A DNA stretch of 64,000 bases from Ktedonobacter robiniae (GCF_016587375.1 NZ_BNJG01000002.1:1674001-1738000), one strand, 5' to 3'. Counted from the stretch's first letter, positions 49,695 to 58,146 are shown. Notes: generated by a model from the letters alone, not told the origin. Made by a program: numbers and translations.

Positions 49695-51263
49695 ATGTTC
49701 CAGGTTTTCGCGGGCAGTGGCGCTCGCAAGAAGTATGCTGACGATGAGCAGCAGCGTACAGACGTCCCGGACCAGTCGGCTGACGGCGAGGTCCGGCATG
49801 TGCACATCTGTATTCTTGGTACGGGCTTCTCTGGATTAGGCATGGCCATTCGGCTGAAGCAACGCGGGTACAAAGATTTTGTTGTGCTGGAGAAGGCGGA
49901 GGATATTGGCGGCACGTGGCGCGACAATACCTATCCGGGCTGTGCCTGCGATATCCCTTCGCACCTGTATTCCTTCTCCTTTGCCCTCAACCCAAATTGG
50001 AGCCATATGTACTCGCCCCAGCGCGAGATTCAGGCGTATTTGTGCGACTGTGCGCAGCGTTTTGGCATTCTGCCGCATATCTGGTGGAACAACGAGCTTC
50101 GCGACGCTTCGTGGAGCGATGATGAGCAACGCTGGCATATCACGACCTCGCAGCGCGAGTTTACTACCGATATCCTCATTCTCGGCAATGGTCCACTCAG
50201 CGAGCCTGCGCTCCCACATATCTCTGGTATTGAGAACTTTGAGGGTGAGATCTTCCACTCAGCGAAGTGGCGCCACGACCTGGACCTTACAGGCAAGCGC
50301 GTAGCTGTAATTGGTACCGGAGCCTCGGCCATTCAGTTTGTACCCCAGATTCAGCCGAAGGTCGCGCACCTGGCCCTCTTTCAGCGCACACCGCCCTGGA
50401 TCGTTCCGCGCCTGGATCATCCCATCTCAGAGGAGAAGAAGCGTCTGTATCGCCTCCTCCCCTTCACGCAGCGCTTTGTACGCACTCGCATCTACCTGCG
50501 CCAGGAATTGACCGCGTTGGGCATGGTCTACAATCAGAAGGCGATGGAGAAAGGGATGCAGTTTGCCCGCGAGCACCTGGCGCGGCAGGTAGCCGATCCA
50601 GAGCTACGGGCGAAACTCACACCTCACTACGCCATGGGTTGCAAGCGTATCCTGGTCTCAGACGACTTCTATCCAGCGGTCGCTCAACCCAATGTTGAGG
50701 TTGTCACCGAGCATATTCGCGAGGTCCGAACCCGAAGCGTGATCACTGAGGACGGCCAGGAGCACGAGGTCGATGTCATCATCTGCGGCACCGGCTTCCA
50801 TGTCACTGATGCACGGCTGCCTCAATGTGTGCGTGGGCGCGGTGGTCAGACGCTAGCTGACGCCTGGAGCGAGAGCATACATGCCTACATGGGTACGGCT
50901 GTTCCTGGTTTTCCCAACCTCTTCCTGCTAATTGGTCCCAACACAGGCCTGGGCCATAACTCTATGGTCTACATGATCGAGTCGCAGCTCAGCTACCTGC
51001 TCGACTGTTTCAAAACGATGGAGCGCAAGCAGGCGCAGGTTGTCGAGATCCGGTCCGAGGTCGAGGCCGCTTACAACGACGAGGTGCAGCAGCGGATGCA
51101 GAAGACGGTCTGGGCCTCTGGCTGTGTAAGCTGGTACCTGGATGCCAGGGGGCGCAATACCACGCTCTGGCCCGGCTTCACTTTTGAGTTCCGCCGCCGC
51201 ACGCGCCGCTTCGACCGCCAAAACTACGACCTGCTGCCACAATATATTCCTCTCACAACTTGA
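49695..51263 (+). CDS. Baeyer-Villiger-type flavin monooxygenase
   Basis: This 522-residue protein has an FAD dinucleotide fold (ICILGTGFSGLGMAIRLKQR, about residue 40), the GGTWRDNTYPGCACD segment, the second NADPH fold (RVAVIGTGASAIQFVPQI) and between them FEGEIFHSAKW, the Baeyer-Villiger fingerprint FxGxxxHxxxW. It should oxidise ketones to esters or lactones with NADPH and oxygen. It follows TetR and DDN-like genes, so expression is probably induced by a small molecule. GGAGG lies eight bases before the ATG at 49695. It ends near a hairpin. Confidence 0.92.
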   Translation: MFQVFAGSGARKKYADDEQQRTDVPDQSADGEVRHVHICILGTGFSGLGMAIRLKQRGYKDFVVLEKAEDIGGTWRDNTYPGCACDIPSHLYSFSFALNPNWSHMYSPQREIQAYLCDCAQRFGILPHIWWNNELRDASWSDDEQRWHITTSQREFTTDILILGNGPLSEPALPHISGIENFEGEIFHSAKWRHDLDLTGKRVAVIGTGASAIQFVPQIQPKVAHLALFQRTPPWIVPRLDHPISEEKKRLYRLLPFTQRFVRTRIYLRQELTALGMVYNQKAMEKGMQFAREHLARQVADPELRAKLTPHYAMGCKRILVSDDFYPAVAQPNVEVVTEHIREVRTRSVITEDGQEHEVDVIICGTGFHVTDARLPQCVRGRGGQTLADAWSESIHAYMGTAVPGFPNLFLLIGPNTGLGHNSMVYMIESQLSYLLDCFKTMERKQAQVVEIRSEVEAAYNDEVQQRMQKTVWASGCVSWYLDARGRNTTLWPGFTFEFRRRTRRFDRQNYDLLPQYIPLTT

Positions 51264-51272
51264 AAGATTAGG

Positions 51273-51327
51273 TAAATGATATGCATGAGCAACAGGCCTG
51301 CGGTCCGTTGTCTATGCATATCATTTA
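51273..51327. terminator. Hairpin terminator
   Basis: 14-bp arms TAAATGATATGCAT (51273-51286) and ATGCATATCATTTA (51314-51327) with a partly paired loop, nine bases after the monooxygenase stop codon. Confidence 0.7.
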
Positions 51328-51443
51328 TTCTCTGAGCGCCGCAGGCGCGAAGATTCCCTCGCACGGCTTGAAACTGAGAAAGAAACTATGCTATCCTATT
51401 AGCATGAAACGTCGTTCTTCAAACAGGAAAGGAGGGGAATTGT

Positions 51444-51515
51444 ATGAATACCATTCACATCTCGTGGAGGCCGTACACCTTGCCTTTCATTCTGCTCATC
51501 AAACCCATTGCTTGA
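51444..51515 (+). CDS. Candidate 23-residue hydrophobic peptide
   Basis: A very strong Shine-Dalgarno (AAAGGAGGGG) lies five to seven bases before ATG at 51444. The frame encodes MNTIHISWRPYTLPFILLIK plus PIA and a TGA stop. No homologue is recognised. It could be a small membrane peptide, a leader, or a chance frame behind a purine-rich run. It precedes the DinB gene by about 110 bases on the same strand. Confidence 0.3.
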   Translation: MNTIHISWRPYTLPFILLIKPIA

Positions 51516-51622
51516 ATGTCCCCAAGGTGTACCATCCTCCATTTTTGTAACAAGCAATTCACAATCATACATGCTAATTGTGCGTAACAAACTACGCCAT
51601 GAAAATGTGAGGAGAATCATAG

Positions 51623-52117
51623 ATGATCGAGCACCCTTCTACGCTTGCACCTTTCTACCAGGGCTGGGATGTCTACCAGCAACACCTTGTCAAAGCCATT
51701 GCCCCGCTCACCTCTGAGCAGCTTGCCCTGCGTGTCGCGCCTCACCTGCGTGATATAGACACGCTAATGCGCCACATTATTGGCGCTCGTGCCCGCTGGT
51801 CCTACTATGTGTTGCAAATAGGTGATGAGCGGCTTCGCACCATTGGAGAGTGGGATCGTCCCACTCAGCCTGTAAGGTCTGCCGCCGAACTGGTGAGCGG
51901 TCTGGAGATAACCTGGCAGATGCTTCAAAATGCACTCGAACGTTGGACGCCCGCCGACCTGCAAGAGATTTTGCGCGATGTTGACGAGGACACTCAAGAT
52001 GAGGAAACCTTCACGCGACAGTGGGTCATCTGGCACCTGATCGAGCATGACATACATCATGGCGGTGAACTCTCCTTCGCACTAGGCGTGCATCAGATTC
52101 CCGCAATCGATCTCTAG
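51623..52117 (+). CDS. DinB family protein
   Basis: This 164-residue four-helix protein has PFYQGWDVYQQHLVKAIAPL, TLMRHIIGARARWSYYVLQI and WHLIEHDIHHGGELSFALGV. The three spaced His positions (HII, HDIHHGG) are typical metal ligands of DinB/YfiT-like proteins. Function is unknown; it may be a thiol-dependent enzyme. GAGGAGA is upstream of the start. Its TAG stop is the first part of a terminator hairpin. Confidence 0.88.
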   Translation: MIEHPSTLAPFYQGWDVYQQHLVKAIAPLTSEQLALRVAPHLRDIDTLMRHIIGARARWSYYVLQIGDERLRTIGEWDRPTQPVRSAAELVSGLEITWQMLQNALERWTPADLQEILRDVDEDTQDEETFTRQWVIWHLIEHDIHHGGELSFALGVHQIPAIDL

Positions 52118-52135
52118 CCTCGAAGAAAGAGGCTA
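52115..52135 (+). terminator. Hairpin terminator including the dinB stop codon
   Basis: TAGCCTC and GAGGCTA are 7-bp arms around GAAGAAA; the left arm starts with the stop codon. Confidence 0.6.
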
Positions 52136-52242
52136 ACCAACAAAGAAAGCGGAGATGATCGAGTATCCATTTTGTATAAGCAACCATCACAAAGTATCAT
52201 CATCTCTTGCATATCTCAAGCAGATAGAGTAAACTTGGATGT

Positions 52243-52851
52243 ATGAAGTTATCGAGTTATGCCAAGAAGATTGGGATCAGTTATAACAGCGCCTGGCGTA
52301 TGTGGAAACGCGGCCAGATTCCCGGCTATCAATTGCCCACCGGCACCGTGATCATTGATCCGCCGGAGCTTCGCTCGGTTCCGGTCCACGCCGTCGCTGT
52401 GTATGCTCGTGTTTCAAGCAGCGAAAACAAAGACAACCTGGAAAGGCAAGCCGAGCGGCTGGTGACCTGGTGCAATGCCCAAGGCTGGTCGGTCAGCAAA
52501 GTCGTCAAAGAGTGCGGCAGTGGCATCAACGATCAGCGGCCCAAGTTTCTGGCGCTGCTGGCAGATCCCAAAATCGGGCAGATCGTGGTTGAACACAAAG
52601 ATCGCGCTTCTCGCTTTGGCGTGGCCTATATTCAGACCTTGTTGGCTATGCAAGGACGGAAACTGGTCATCGTCAACACAGCTGATACCGCCGAAGATGA
52701 TCTCATGGGCGATTTTATCAGCATCATTACCTCGTTTTGCGCTCGTCTTTATGGTCGCAGACGAGCCAAACGCAAGACGGAACAAGTGCTAGCGGCTTTG
52801 CAGCAGAATGGACCCGCCCGTGAGCAAGAAGCCCCAAAAAGCCTCGCTTGA
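52243..52851 (+). CDS. tnpA: IS607 family serine transposase (TnpA)
   Basis: This 202-residue protein has a MerR-like HTH (LSSYAKKIGISYNSAWRMWK) and a small serine recombinase domain with the nucleophile in YARVSSSENKDNLERQ, the arginine motif in HKDRASRFGVAYIQ and ADTAEDDLMGDFISIITSF. It appears intact. No clear ribosome site precedes ATG 52243, as in element 1. It overlaps tnpB by 44 bases. Confidence 0.92.
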   Translation: MKLSSYAKKIGISYNSAWRMWKRGQIPGYQLPTGTVIIDPPELRSVPVHAVAVYARVSSSENKDNLERQAERLVTWCNAQGWSVSKVVKECGSGINDQRPKFLALLADPKIGQIVVEHKDRASRFGVAYIQTLLAMQGRKLVIVNTADTAEDDLMGDFISIITSFCARLYGRRRAKRKTEQVLAALQQNGPAREQEAPKSLA

Positions 52852-54304
52852 TGAGAAAAAAAAGCGCAAGCGCAAAAAGAAGACGAAGCAGACCATCACT
52901 CGAGCGGTGACCCATATCCCTCTCATTGAGGCCAATCCTGGCAAACTTGAGGCGCTCGATCAGCTTGTGGCGGTTTACTTGCCGCTGTGCCAACAGTACA
53001 CCACCCTGTTTTGCGAGGCCGAGACAAGCCCGGACAAGTACCAAGAAACCGTCTTCAAAACCGATCTTTCCGACCGCTTGCATCGAGTGGCGATACAGCA
53101 AGCCGCAGGCATTGCCAAAAGCTTTCGCACTAATCGAGCGAACGCCTATCAGGCGTACCTGGAAGATGTGGCTGATTACGCTCAGGCCAAGGCCAAAGCT
53201 CAGGCGGAAGGCCGGATGCCCGCCTTCAAACGCCGCGAACCGACCTGGACCGAATGGGATCTCCCTGTGCTGCGTGTGCCAGTCATCCAAGCCAATGTCA
53301 ACGTGGTGGTGGTCGAGAAGTCGGAGGACTCCACGTTCGACTACTGGCTGCGCGTGTCCACCTTAGATTTCGGGAATCCGCTTCGAGTCCCAGTCAAACT
53401 CGCCTCCTATCACAAACGAGCACTCGAAGGCCGCACGCTCAATGCATCCACAACACTTCACAAGCGCAATGGAGTCTGGTGGCTGACGCTCTCCTTTGAC
53501 GAGGACGTTCCTCTTCAAACCAAGCCTGACGCCCCTACAGTAGGCGTCGATGTGGGCATTGCCCATTTCCTCACGACCTCCACCAATAAAGAGTATGGCA
53601 GTTTTCATGGCAAGATGGCCCGACAGCACAAGCACGATCGGGAAAAGCGTCGCCGCAAGGCGAAACTGCGAGCCTGTCTGGAAAAGAAAGGCGTCCCAAA
53701 GGGCAAGCTTCCTTCGACACGTTCTGAAACGTCGCAACGCTTGAGCCGTCACGTCAAGCAAGAGATCAACCGGGCGGTCAATGAGTTGGTCAAAGATCAT
53801 CCAGATGCCAGACTCATTTATGAGGACCTCAATGTGGCCTCGATGCGCTTCAAAGCAAGGGTGATGAACAGTTATCTGTATGCTTCTCACCTGGGGCATA
53901 TCCCAGAGCAGCTGGCCTGGGCCGCCGCCAAACAGGGCATGGCAGCCCACACGGTCCGAGCCGCCTATTCCTCTCAGGAATGCCCCCGCTGCCATTATGT
54001 CGATCGCGCTAATCGGCCGAACCAGAAAACCTTCAAGTGCCTGGTCTGTGGTTACGCAGACCAGGCCGACCGCAAAGCCGCACAGACGCTCGCGGGACGC
54101 TGGGGGGATCGGAAACTGGCGGCATGTCGCTCGACCTCGGAGGTCAAGGCGCTCCTCATGACGCGGCATGAAGCGTGGAAACAGCAGAATCAGCAGAGGA
54201 TTCAGGATGCCGGGCCTCCCGTCCAGTTGAGCTTCTGGGATCCCCAGAGATGTTCCTGGAATCATCTCACGAGTGAACATCTCTCAGTAGAGAGGGGTGC
54301 ATAG
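52808..54304 (+). CDS. tnpB: TnpB RNA-guided nuclease, long form
   Basis: This 498-residue TnpB is longer than element 1's (387) because of a Lys-rich N-terminus (EKKKRKRKKKTKQ) and insertions before the RuvC domain. Catalytic marks are intact: Asp in GVDVGIAHFL, Glu in IYEDLNVASM, zinc finger CPRC then CLVCGY and final Asp in ADQADRKAAQ. About 50 residues follow the nuclease core. The start may be a later codon in the basic region. It probably works with an RNA from the element's 3' end. Confidence 0.92.
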   Translation: MDPPVSKKPQKASLDEKKKRKRKKKTKQTITRAVTHIPLIEANPGKLEALDQLVAVYLPLCQQYTTLFCEAETSPDKYQETVFKTDLSDRLHRVAIQQAAGIAKSFRTNRANAYQAYLEDVADYAQAKAKAQAEGRMPAFKRREPTWTEWDLPVLRVPVIQANVNVVVVEKSEDSTFDYWLRVSTLDFGNPLRVPVKLASYHKRALEGRTLNASTTLHKRNGVWWLTLSFDEDVPLQTKPDAPTVGVDVGIAHFLTTSTNKEYGSFHGKMARQHKHDREKRRRKAKLRACLEKKGVPKGKLPSTRSETSQRLSRHVKQEINRAVNELVKDHPDARLIYEDLNVASMRFKARVMNSYLYASHLGHIPEQLAWAAAKQGMAAHTVRAAYSSQECPRCHYVDRANRPNQKTFKCLVCGYADQADRKAAQTLAGRWGDRKLAACRSTSEVKALLMTRHEAWKQQNQQRIQDAGPPVQLSFWDPQRCSWNHLTSEHLSVERGA

Positions 54305-54400
54305 GATGCTCGTAGTGCATCCTCCCGCCTAGTCCGCTGTTTGGTAAACAGGCGTAGGTTAAAGTGAGAAGGATAATCATTGCAATAGATGGTTATCCTT
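54200..54400 (+). ncRNA. Candidate omega RNA of IS607 element 2
   Basis: After the tnpB stop, GGATGC-TCGTAGT-GCATCC forms a stem, and AAGGATAA pairs with TTATCCTT further on. A structured 3' region is expected for TnpB guide RNA. The borders are not known; this is a position guess from the family. Confidence 0.3.
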
Positions 54401-54449
54401 TGATCAACTATTGCCCGAACACCCCCGCTTTCTTTGTATCTATTTCCTC

Positions 54450-54480
54450 TTGACTCTCACCTTACTTGAGAGTGTATGCT
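54450..54480 (+). promoter_or_regulatory. MerR-type promoter with 19-bp spacer
   Basis: TTGACT (54450-54455) and TATGCT (54475-54480) are separated by 19 bases, longer than the usual 17. The spacer region holds the dyad ACTCTCA...TGAGAGT. This is the textbook arrangement of promoters twisted into activity by a MerR regulator, and it sits before a merR gene. Confidence 0.65.
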
Positions 54481-54521
54481 CTGGCTGGAGGTTCTCAATA
54501 AGAAGAATGATAGCAAGGAGT

Positions 54522-55328
54522 ATGCTCAAAATCGGCGAGTTCGCTCGCGTAGGCCAGGTGTCCATCGCGACGCTGCGCCACTATGACCAGCTTGGTCTGC
54601 TCAAGCCCTCGGCGCTGGACCCCGAGTCCAGCTATCGCTACTACTCACTGGACCAGCTTCCACGCTTAAACCGTATCCTCGCACTCAAAGACCTAGGCTT
54701 TCCCCTGGAACAGATCGCGCAACAGCTAGAGGAGTCACTTCCACTGGAGGTGCTACATGGTATGTTCAGGCTCAAGCAGGCCCAGACGCAGCAGATTATT
54801 GATACCGAGCAGGCCCGCCTGGCACGTATCGCCGCCCGCTTGCGCCAGATTGAACAGGAGGAGAATATGCCAGACTATGAAGTACGCTTAAAACAGGTCG
54901 ATCCGCTGCTTGTGGCCTCAACCCGAGGTCTCGTAGCGCTTGGAAGTAACTTTGCGGAGCCACGGACGCGCCTTCAGTCCTACCTGGAGCAGCAAGAGAT
55001 AGCACATTCTGGTCCAGATATGCTGCTCTGGTACTCGCGCCATGAAGCGCGTGAGGACGGGCTATACGCGGATGTAGAGTTTGCCACGCCTTTGCGCAGG
55101 CTCCTTCCCGGCAATGAGCACATTACCGTCCACACGCTGCCCGAGCATTTGATGGCCTGCACCGTTTTCACCGGTGATGTCCTTGCCAGCGGCCAGGCCT
55201 TTGCCGTCCTGCATCGCTGGCTGGATGATAACAGCTATTGGCTCGTAGGGCCGCCGCGCCAAATCTACCTGCAAGGCCTGCACCAGGATGTATCTGTCGT
55301 CGAGGTTCAATTTCCAGTCGGGAGATAG
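54522..55328 (+). CDS. MerR family regulator with GyrI-like effector domain
   Basis: This 268-residue protein starts MLKIGEFARVGQVSIATLRH. The HTH and wing (YDQLGLLKPSALDPESSYRY, SLDQLPRLNRILALKDLGFP) are followed by a coiled-coil (about 80-118) and a C-terminal domain of the GyrI/AraC effector-binding type (about 120-268), as in BmrR-like drug sensors. It probably senses a lipophilic compound. AAGGAG is only one base before this ATG; the ATG at 54507 is an alternative start. A 19-bp-spacer promoter upstream suggests self-activation. Confidence 0.88.
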   Translation: MLKIGEFARVGQVSIATLRHYDQLGLLKPSALDPESSYRYYSLDQLPRLNRILALKDLGFPLEQIAQQLEESLPLEVLHGMFRLKQAQTQQIIDTEQARLARIAARLRQIEQEENMPDYEVRLKQVDPLLVASTRGLVALGSNFAEPRTRLQSYLEQQEIAHSGPDMLLWYSRHEAREDGLYADVEFATPLRRLLPGNEHITVHTLPEHLMACTVFTGDVLASGQAFAVLHRWLDDNSYWLVGPPRQIYLQGLHQDVSVVEVQFPVGR

Positions 55329-55340
55329 GGTGAGGTGAGT

Positions 55341-55390
55341 GCTATGTATGTACGTGCCTCCGTGTCAGTGGAGGTACGTACATACATAGC
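55341..55390. terminator. Hairpin terminator between convergent genes
   Basis: 21-bp arms (55341-55361 and 55370-55390) with one mismatch and an 8-base loop, 13 bases after the merR stop. Confidence 0.7.
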
Positions 55391-55396
55391 GCCGGA

Positions 55397-56200
55397 CTAG
55401 CTCTCCTGGGGAGGCACTTCATCGCGTGAAGATCTGGCTGATGGGGTGGTATTATAGGAACCTTTATGGAAATCTTCGAAATCTTCAGTGGTGCGTGCCT
55501 CTTCCTGGGGAGCAGGTTCGATTGGGGGTTCCTCAACGGGTGGCGTGGTATAGTTGGGAGATGGCTCTACATACTGTTCCTGGAGAGGAGTCTCATCATA
55601 ATGAGGTGCCACAGCTGCCGCAGGCACGACATAGTCGCGTGGCTGGCGCACAAAGATCTTGCCAATGGCCCCTCCGATAACTCCCAGCACTGCACCGATG
55701 CCCAGCCAGAGCAAGACCAGAATCACGTTGGCGATGACCAGGCCTGTGAGACCAATCTGGCGCGTCGCGTTGGCCTGGATGCTCTGGATAGAGACCTGGA
55801 CGCCCTGCTGTGCCAGGGCGTCCTGTGCCTGTCTGGCTGATTCTGGTGAGACCTGGGTGGGCGCGTTGGTAAGGTAGAGAATAATGATATAGATTGCCAG
55901 GCAGAGGCCAACCAGAAAGCCGCTCCATAGGCCTGAGAGCGTGCCTGTACCCAGATGTCCTGAGCGCAGAGTTCCCACGAGTCCAGCCAGCAGAGGCGTG
56001 CCAAACAGGGCGAAGAGGATCAACCAGGTCGCGATCTGGCTAAACTCGCTGGTGCCAGAGATGTTATGGAACCCGCTGACGATGCCGATGCCAAAGATAA
56101 TGATGGCGCCAAGAATGGCTAACGATAAGCCGCTTGTGGGAGCGACGCCGCGTTTCCTGCTCACTGGCAGAAACGATGAGGGAGTATTTGTCTGTTGCAT
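55397..56200 (-). CDS. Membrane protein of unknown function with Pro/Glu-rich tail
   Basis: This 267-residue protein has four hydrophobic helices (about 27-45, 57-80, 90-112 and 150-182, including GAVLGVIGGAIG). The loop between helices three and four (PESARQAQDALAQQGVQ) is helical and polar. The last 75 residues are rich in Pro and Glu (VEEPPIEPAPQEE) and probably disordered. No family is recognised. AAGGGG lies eight bases before the start. A 10-bp hairpin lies just upstream. Confidence 0.75.
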   Translation of the reverse strand: MQQTNTPSSFLPVSRKRGVAPTSGLSLAILGAIIIFGIGIVSGFHNISGTSEFSQIATWLILFALFGTPLLAGLVGTLRSGHLGTGTLSGLWSGFLVGLCLAIYIIILYLTNAPTQVSPESARQAQDALAQQGVQVSIQSIQANATRQIGLTGLVIANVILVLLWLGIGAVLGVIGGAIGKIFVRQPRDYVVPAAAVAPHYDETPLQEQYVEPSPNYTTPPVEEPPIEPAPQEEARTTEDFEDFHKGSYNTTPSARSSRDEVPPQES

Positions 56201-56211
56201 ATATGGCCCCT

Positions 56212-56251
56212 TCCGTGATTACATATACTATGCTGCATATATAATCACGGA
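56212..56251 (-). terminator. Hairpin between two minus-strand genes
   Basis: TCCGTGATTA (56212-56221) pairs with TAATCACGGA (56242-56251); ATATA/TATAT may extend the stem. It lies downstream of the cyclase gene and 12 bases before the next start codon, so it could be a terminator or an operator. Confidence 0.5.
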
Positions 56252-56303
56252 TGAGCCGAGAACTTAATATACAACTTCACGCCGCTGCGTGGCTCGCACT
56301 CAC

Positions 56304-57203
56304 TTACCTGGCGACCTGGTGTAGCCTGGCTAGCGCTCTTACTGGGAAGGTTCCGGCGCCTTTGAATTTTGGCGGAAGGGCGCTAAAGGTGAAGCCTTCA
56401 TCCGGCAGCTGCTGGAGATTGCACAGGTGCTCAACAATCAGAACCTCGGCCCCCAGAAGCTGGGTATGCACGGGTCGTTCTCCGCCCCTGGTATCATCGA
56501 TATTTACGGAGTCGATGCCAACCAGCTTGACCCCACACTCGACGAGATAGAGCGCGGCATCCTCTGTCAGGTGGGGATGGTGCTCAAAATACTGTTCTGT
56601 GTTCCAGTAATTGTCCCAGCCGGTATGCACCAGCACCGCCCGCCCTCGGAGTTCCTTGCCACGAAAGAAGTCGGCGTTGATGGCAAATGTCTCTTTATGA
56701 TCGACGCGGATAACAATACCTTCCAGGTCCGCGAGCCTCTCTACACCGACTTCCGAGAGGTCCTTCCCATGCTCATAGCGGTGAAAAGGGCAATCCAGAT
56801 AGGTTCCGGTGTTGGTCACCATCTCGATCTTACCAATCTGAAACTCAGTCCCGCTGGCATACTGCTTTTTGGATTCCTCGCGGCTCAAATAATCGCAGAT
56901 AATGGGAGCAGGCAAACCCTTATAGGTGACCAGGCCATGTTCAATGATATGGCTCAAGTCTATTAGCCTCTCTGTCCCGGTCTGGATATTGATGGGAGTG
57001 CGTTTGTGCTGTTCTGTTAGAATGGTTTTATTAAGAATCTTGACCCTTCCCACCATGAGTAGACGCATATCGCTAACAAGATAGTCAGCGAGTTCCTGGT
57101 CGCTTATATTATCGCCCGTGATATCCAGGCGGAAGTCCTGTCCCTGGATGCCGCCGCCATTGGTAAACTCGATTTCGAAATCAAATTGAACACGTTTATC
57201 CAT
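56304..57203 (-). CDS. Cyclase family protein (kynurenine-formamidase-like) with extra N-terminal domain
   Basis: This 299-residue protein has a C-terminal cyclase-type metal hydrolase domain (about 78-299): LIDLSHIIEHGLVTYKGLP, GTYLDCPFHRYEHGKD with the His/Asp metal ligands, and LVGIDSVNIDD. Relatives include kynurenine formamidase and isatin hydrolase. The first 70 residues are different: FEIEFTNGGGIQGQDFRLDI and LADYLVSDMRLLMVG look like a small beta-alpha domain that is often a separate gene, I believe. AAGGAAAGAG precedes the start. It is monocistronic. Confidence 0.85.
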   Translation of the reverse strand: MDKRVQFDFEIEFTNGGGIQGQDFRLDITGDNISDQELADYLVSDMRLLMVGRVKILNKTILTEQHKRTPINIQTGTERLIDLSHIIEHGLVTYKGLPAPIICDYLSREESKKQYASGTEFQIGKIEMVTNTGTYLDCPFHRYEHGKDLSEVGVERLADLEGIVIRVDHKETFAINADFFRGKELRGRAVLVHTGWDNYWNTEQYFEHHPHLTEDAALYLVECGVKLVGIDSVNIDDTRGGERPVHTQLLGAEVLIVEHLCNLQQLPDEGFTFSALPPKFKGAGTFPVRALARLHQVAR

Positions 57204-57435
57204 AAAGCTCTTTCCTTGCCAGGTATCTTCTACTCAGGACTACTCACCGCTTATGAAGTTTCGTCCATGAGAGAGCCTGTGTCCTTTTTTGAAGAGAAAT
57301 ATAATAACCATAGTTTAAGAGAGGTATGTGAGCCTGTCAATGAAAAGTTATTGATGAAAAATATCGAAAAAGATGATAACATAAAAAAAGAAGAAGATCT
57401 GATGCAAGGTACATTTGGCAGTGAAAGGGGATGCT

Positions 57436-58044
57436 ATGTCTGAAATTGATAATACACATGCTAAAACTCCAGAGGCAATTGGTAAAGTAACTACTGAAGA
57501 ACAATTGCAAGCAGTAACTGTGGGGGAACGCAAGCCTCTGAATGGATCTGTGACAATTGCAGACTATGACCCAGCCTGGCCTGAACTCTTTGAGCGCGAG
57601 GCTGAGAAGATCAGGGCTGCGCTTGGCGAGCGAATTGTGCTGCTGAAGCATGCCGGCTCGACCTCGGTGCCAGGACTGGCCGCCAAGCCAATCTTAGATA
57701 TCTTGCTGGTAGTGCCGAACTCGGCGGATGAAGCCGCCTATGTTTCGGCCCTGGAGGGCGCGGGCTATGTGTTACGGATTCGTGAGCCAGAATGGCACGA
57801 GCACCGTATGCTTAAAGGGGACAATCCAGCCGTTAACCTCCATGTCTTCTCACCTGGCTGCCCAGAGGTTGAGCGTATGCTCCTCTTCCGTGATTGGATC
57901 CGTCGCAATGAGGCTGACCGACTGCTATATGAGCATACCAAGCGCGAGCTTGCGTGTAAGACCTGGAAGTATACGCAGAACTACGCCGACGCCAAAACAT
58001 TGGTCGTCGAGGAAATTCTCGCCCGCGCTGTTAAAGAGGCATAG
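57436..58044 (+). CDS. GrpB family nucleotidyltransferase-like protein
   Basis: This 202-residue protein has a 45-residue polar N-terminus, then VTIADYDPAWPELFEREAEK, LLKHAGSTSVPGLAAKPILD and ILLVVPNSADE. GSTSVPGLAAKPILDI holds the nucleotidyltransferase-fold signature (GS...D.D-like) of the GrpB/UPF0157 family. LHVFSPGCPEVERMLLFRDW completes it. Some members are fused to dephospho-CoA kinase; activity is unproven. AAAGGGGATG lies before the ATG at 57436; an in-frame TTG at 57415 is less likely. It is monocistronic. Confidence 0.9.
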   Translation: MSEIDNTHAKTPEAIGKVTTEEQLQAVTVGERKPLNGSVTIADYDPAWPELFEREAEKIRAALGERIVLLKHAGSTSVPGLAAKPILDILLVVPNSADEAAYVSALEGAGYVLRIREPEWHEHRMLKGDNPAVNLHVFSPGCPEVERMLLFRDWIRRNEADRLLYEHTKRELACKTWKYTQNYADAKTLVVEEILARAVKEA

Positions 58045-58094
58045 GATCTGGCAGTTAACACTCAAGACTTGACACTCTTCTCTCTTCTGTATAT

Positions 58095-58123
58095 AATAAT
58101 GACTGACTAAGTCAGTCATTATT
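58095..58123. promoter_or_regulatory. Perfect TetR-type operator
   Basis: AATAATGACTGAC and GTCAGTCATTATT are 13-bp arms around TAA. The 29-bp palindrome lies 23 bases before the tetR start codon; TGACTGA-type half-sites are usual for AcrR-like regulators. Confidence 0.75.
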
Positions 58124-58146
58124 GGAAAGAGGGAGGAGGCACTCTT

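Larger units (their letters stand above)
52140..54410 (+). mobile_element. IS607-type element 2 (tnpA + tnpB)
   Basis: A second serine transposase/TnpB pair, quite different in sequence from element 1. The genes overlap by 44 bases. The ends are not defined; the element must lie between the dinB terminator and the MerR promoter at 54450. Confidence 0.7.

Noticed and set aside
57186..57443. 85-codon frame before grpB
   Set aside because: Begins antisense inside the cyclase gene and lacks a ribosome site; low-complexity Lys/Glu end.
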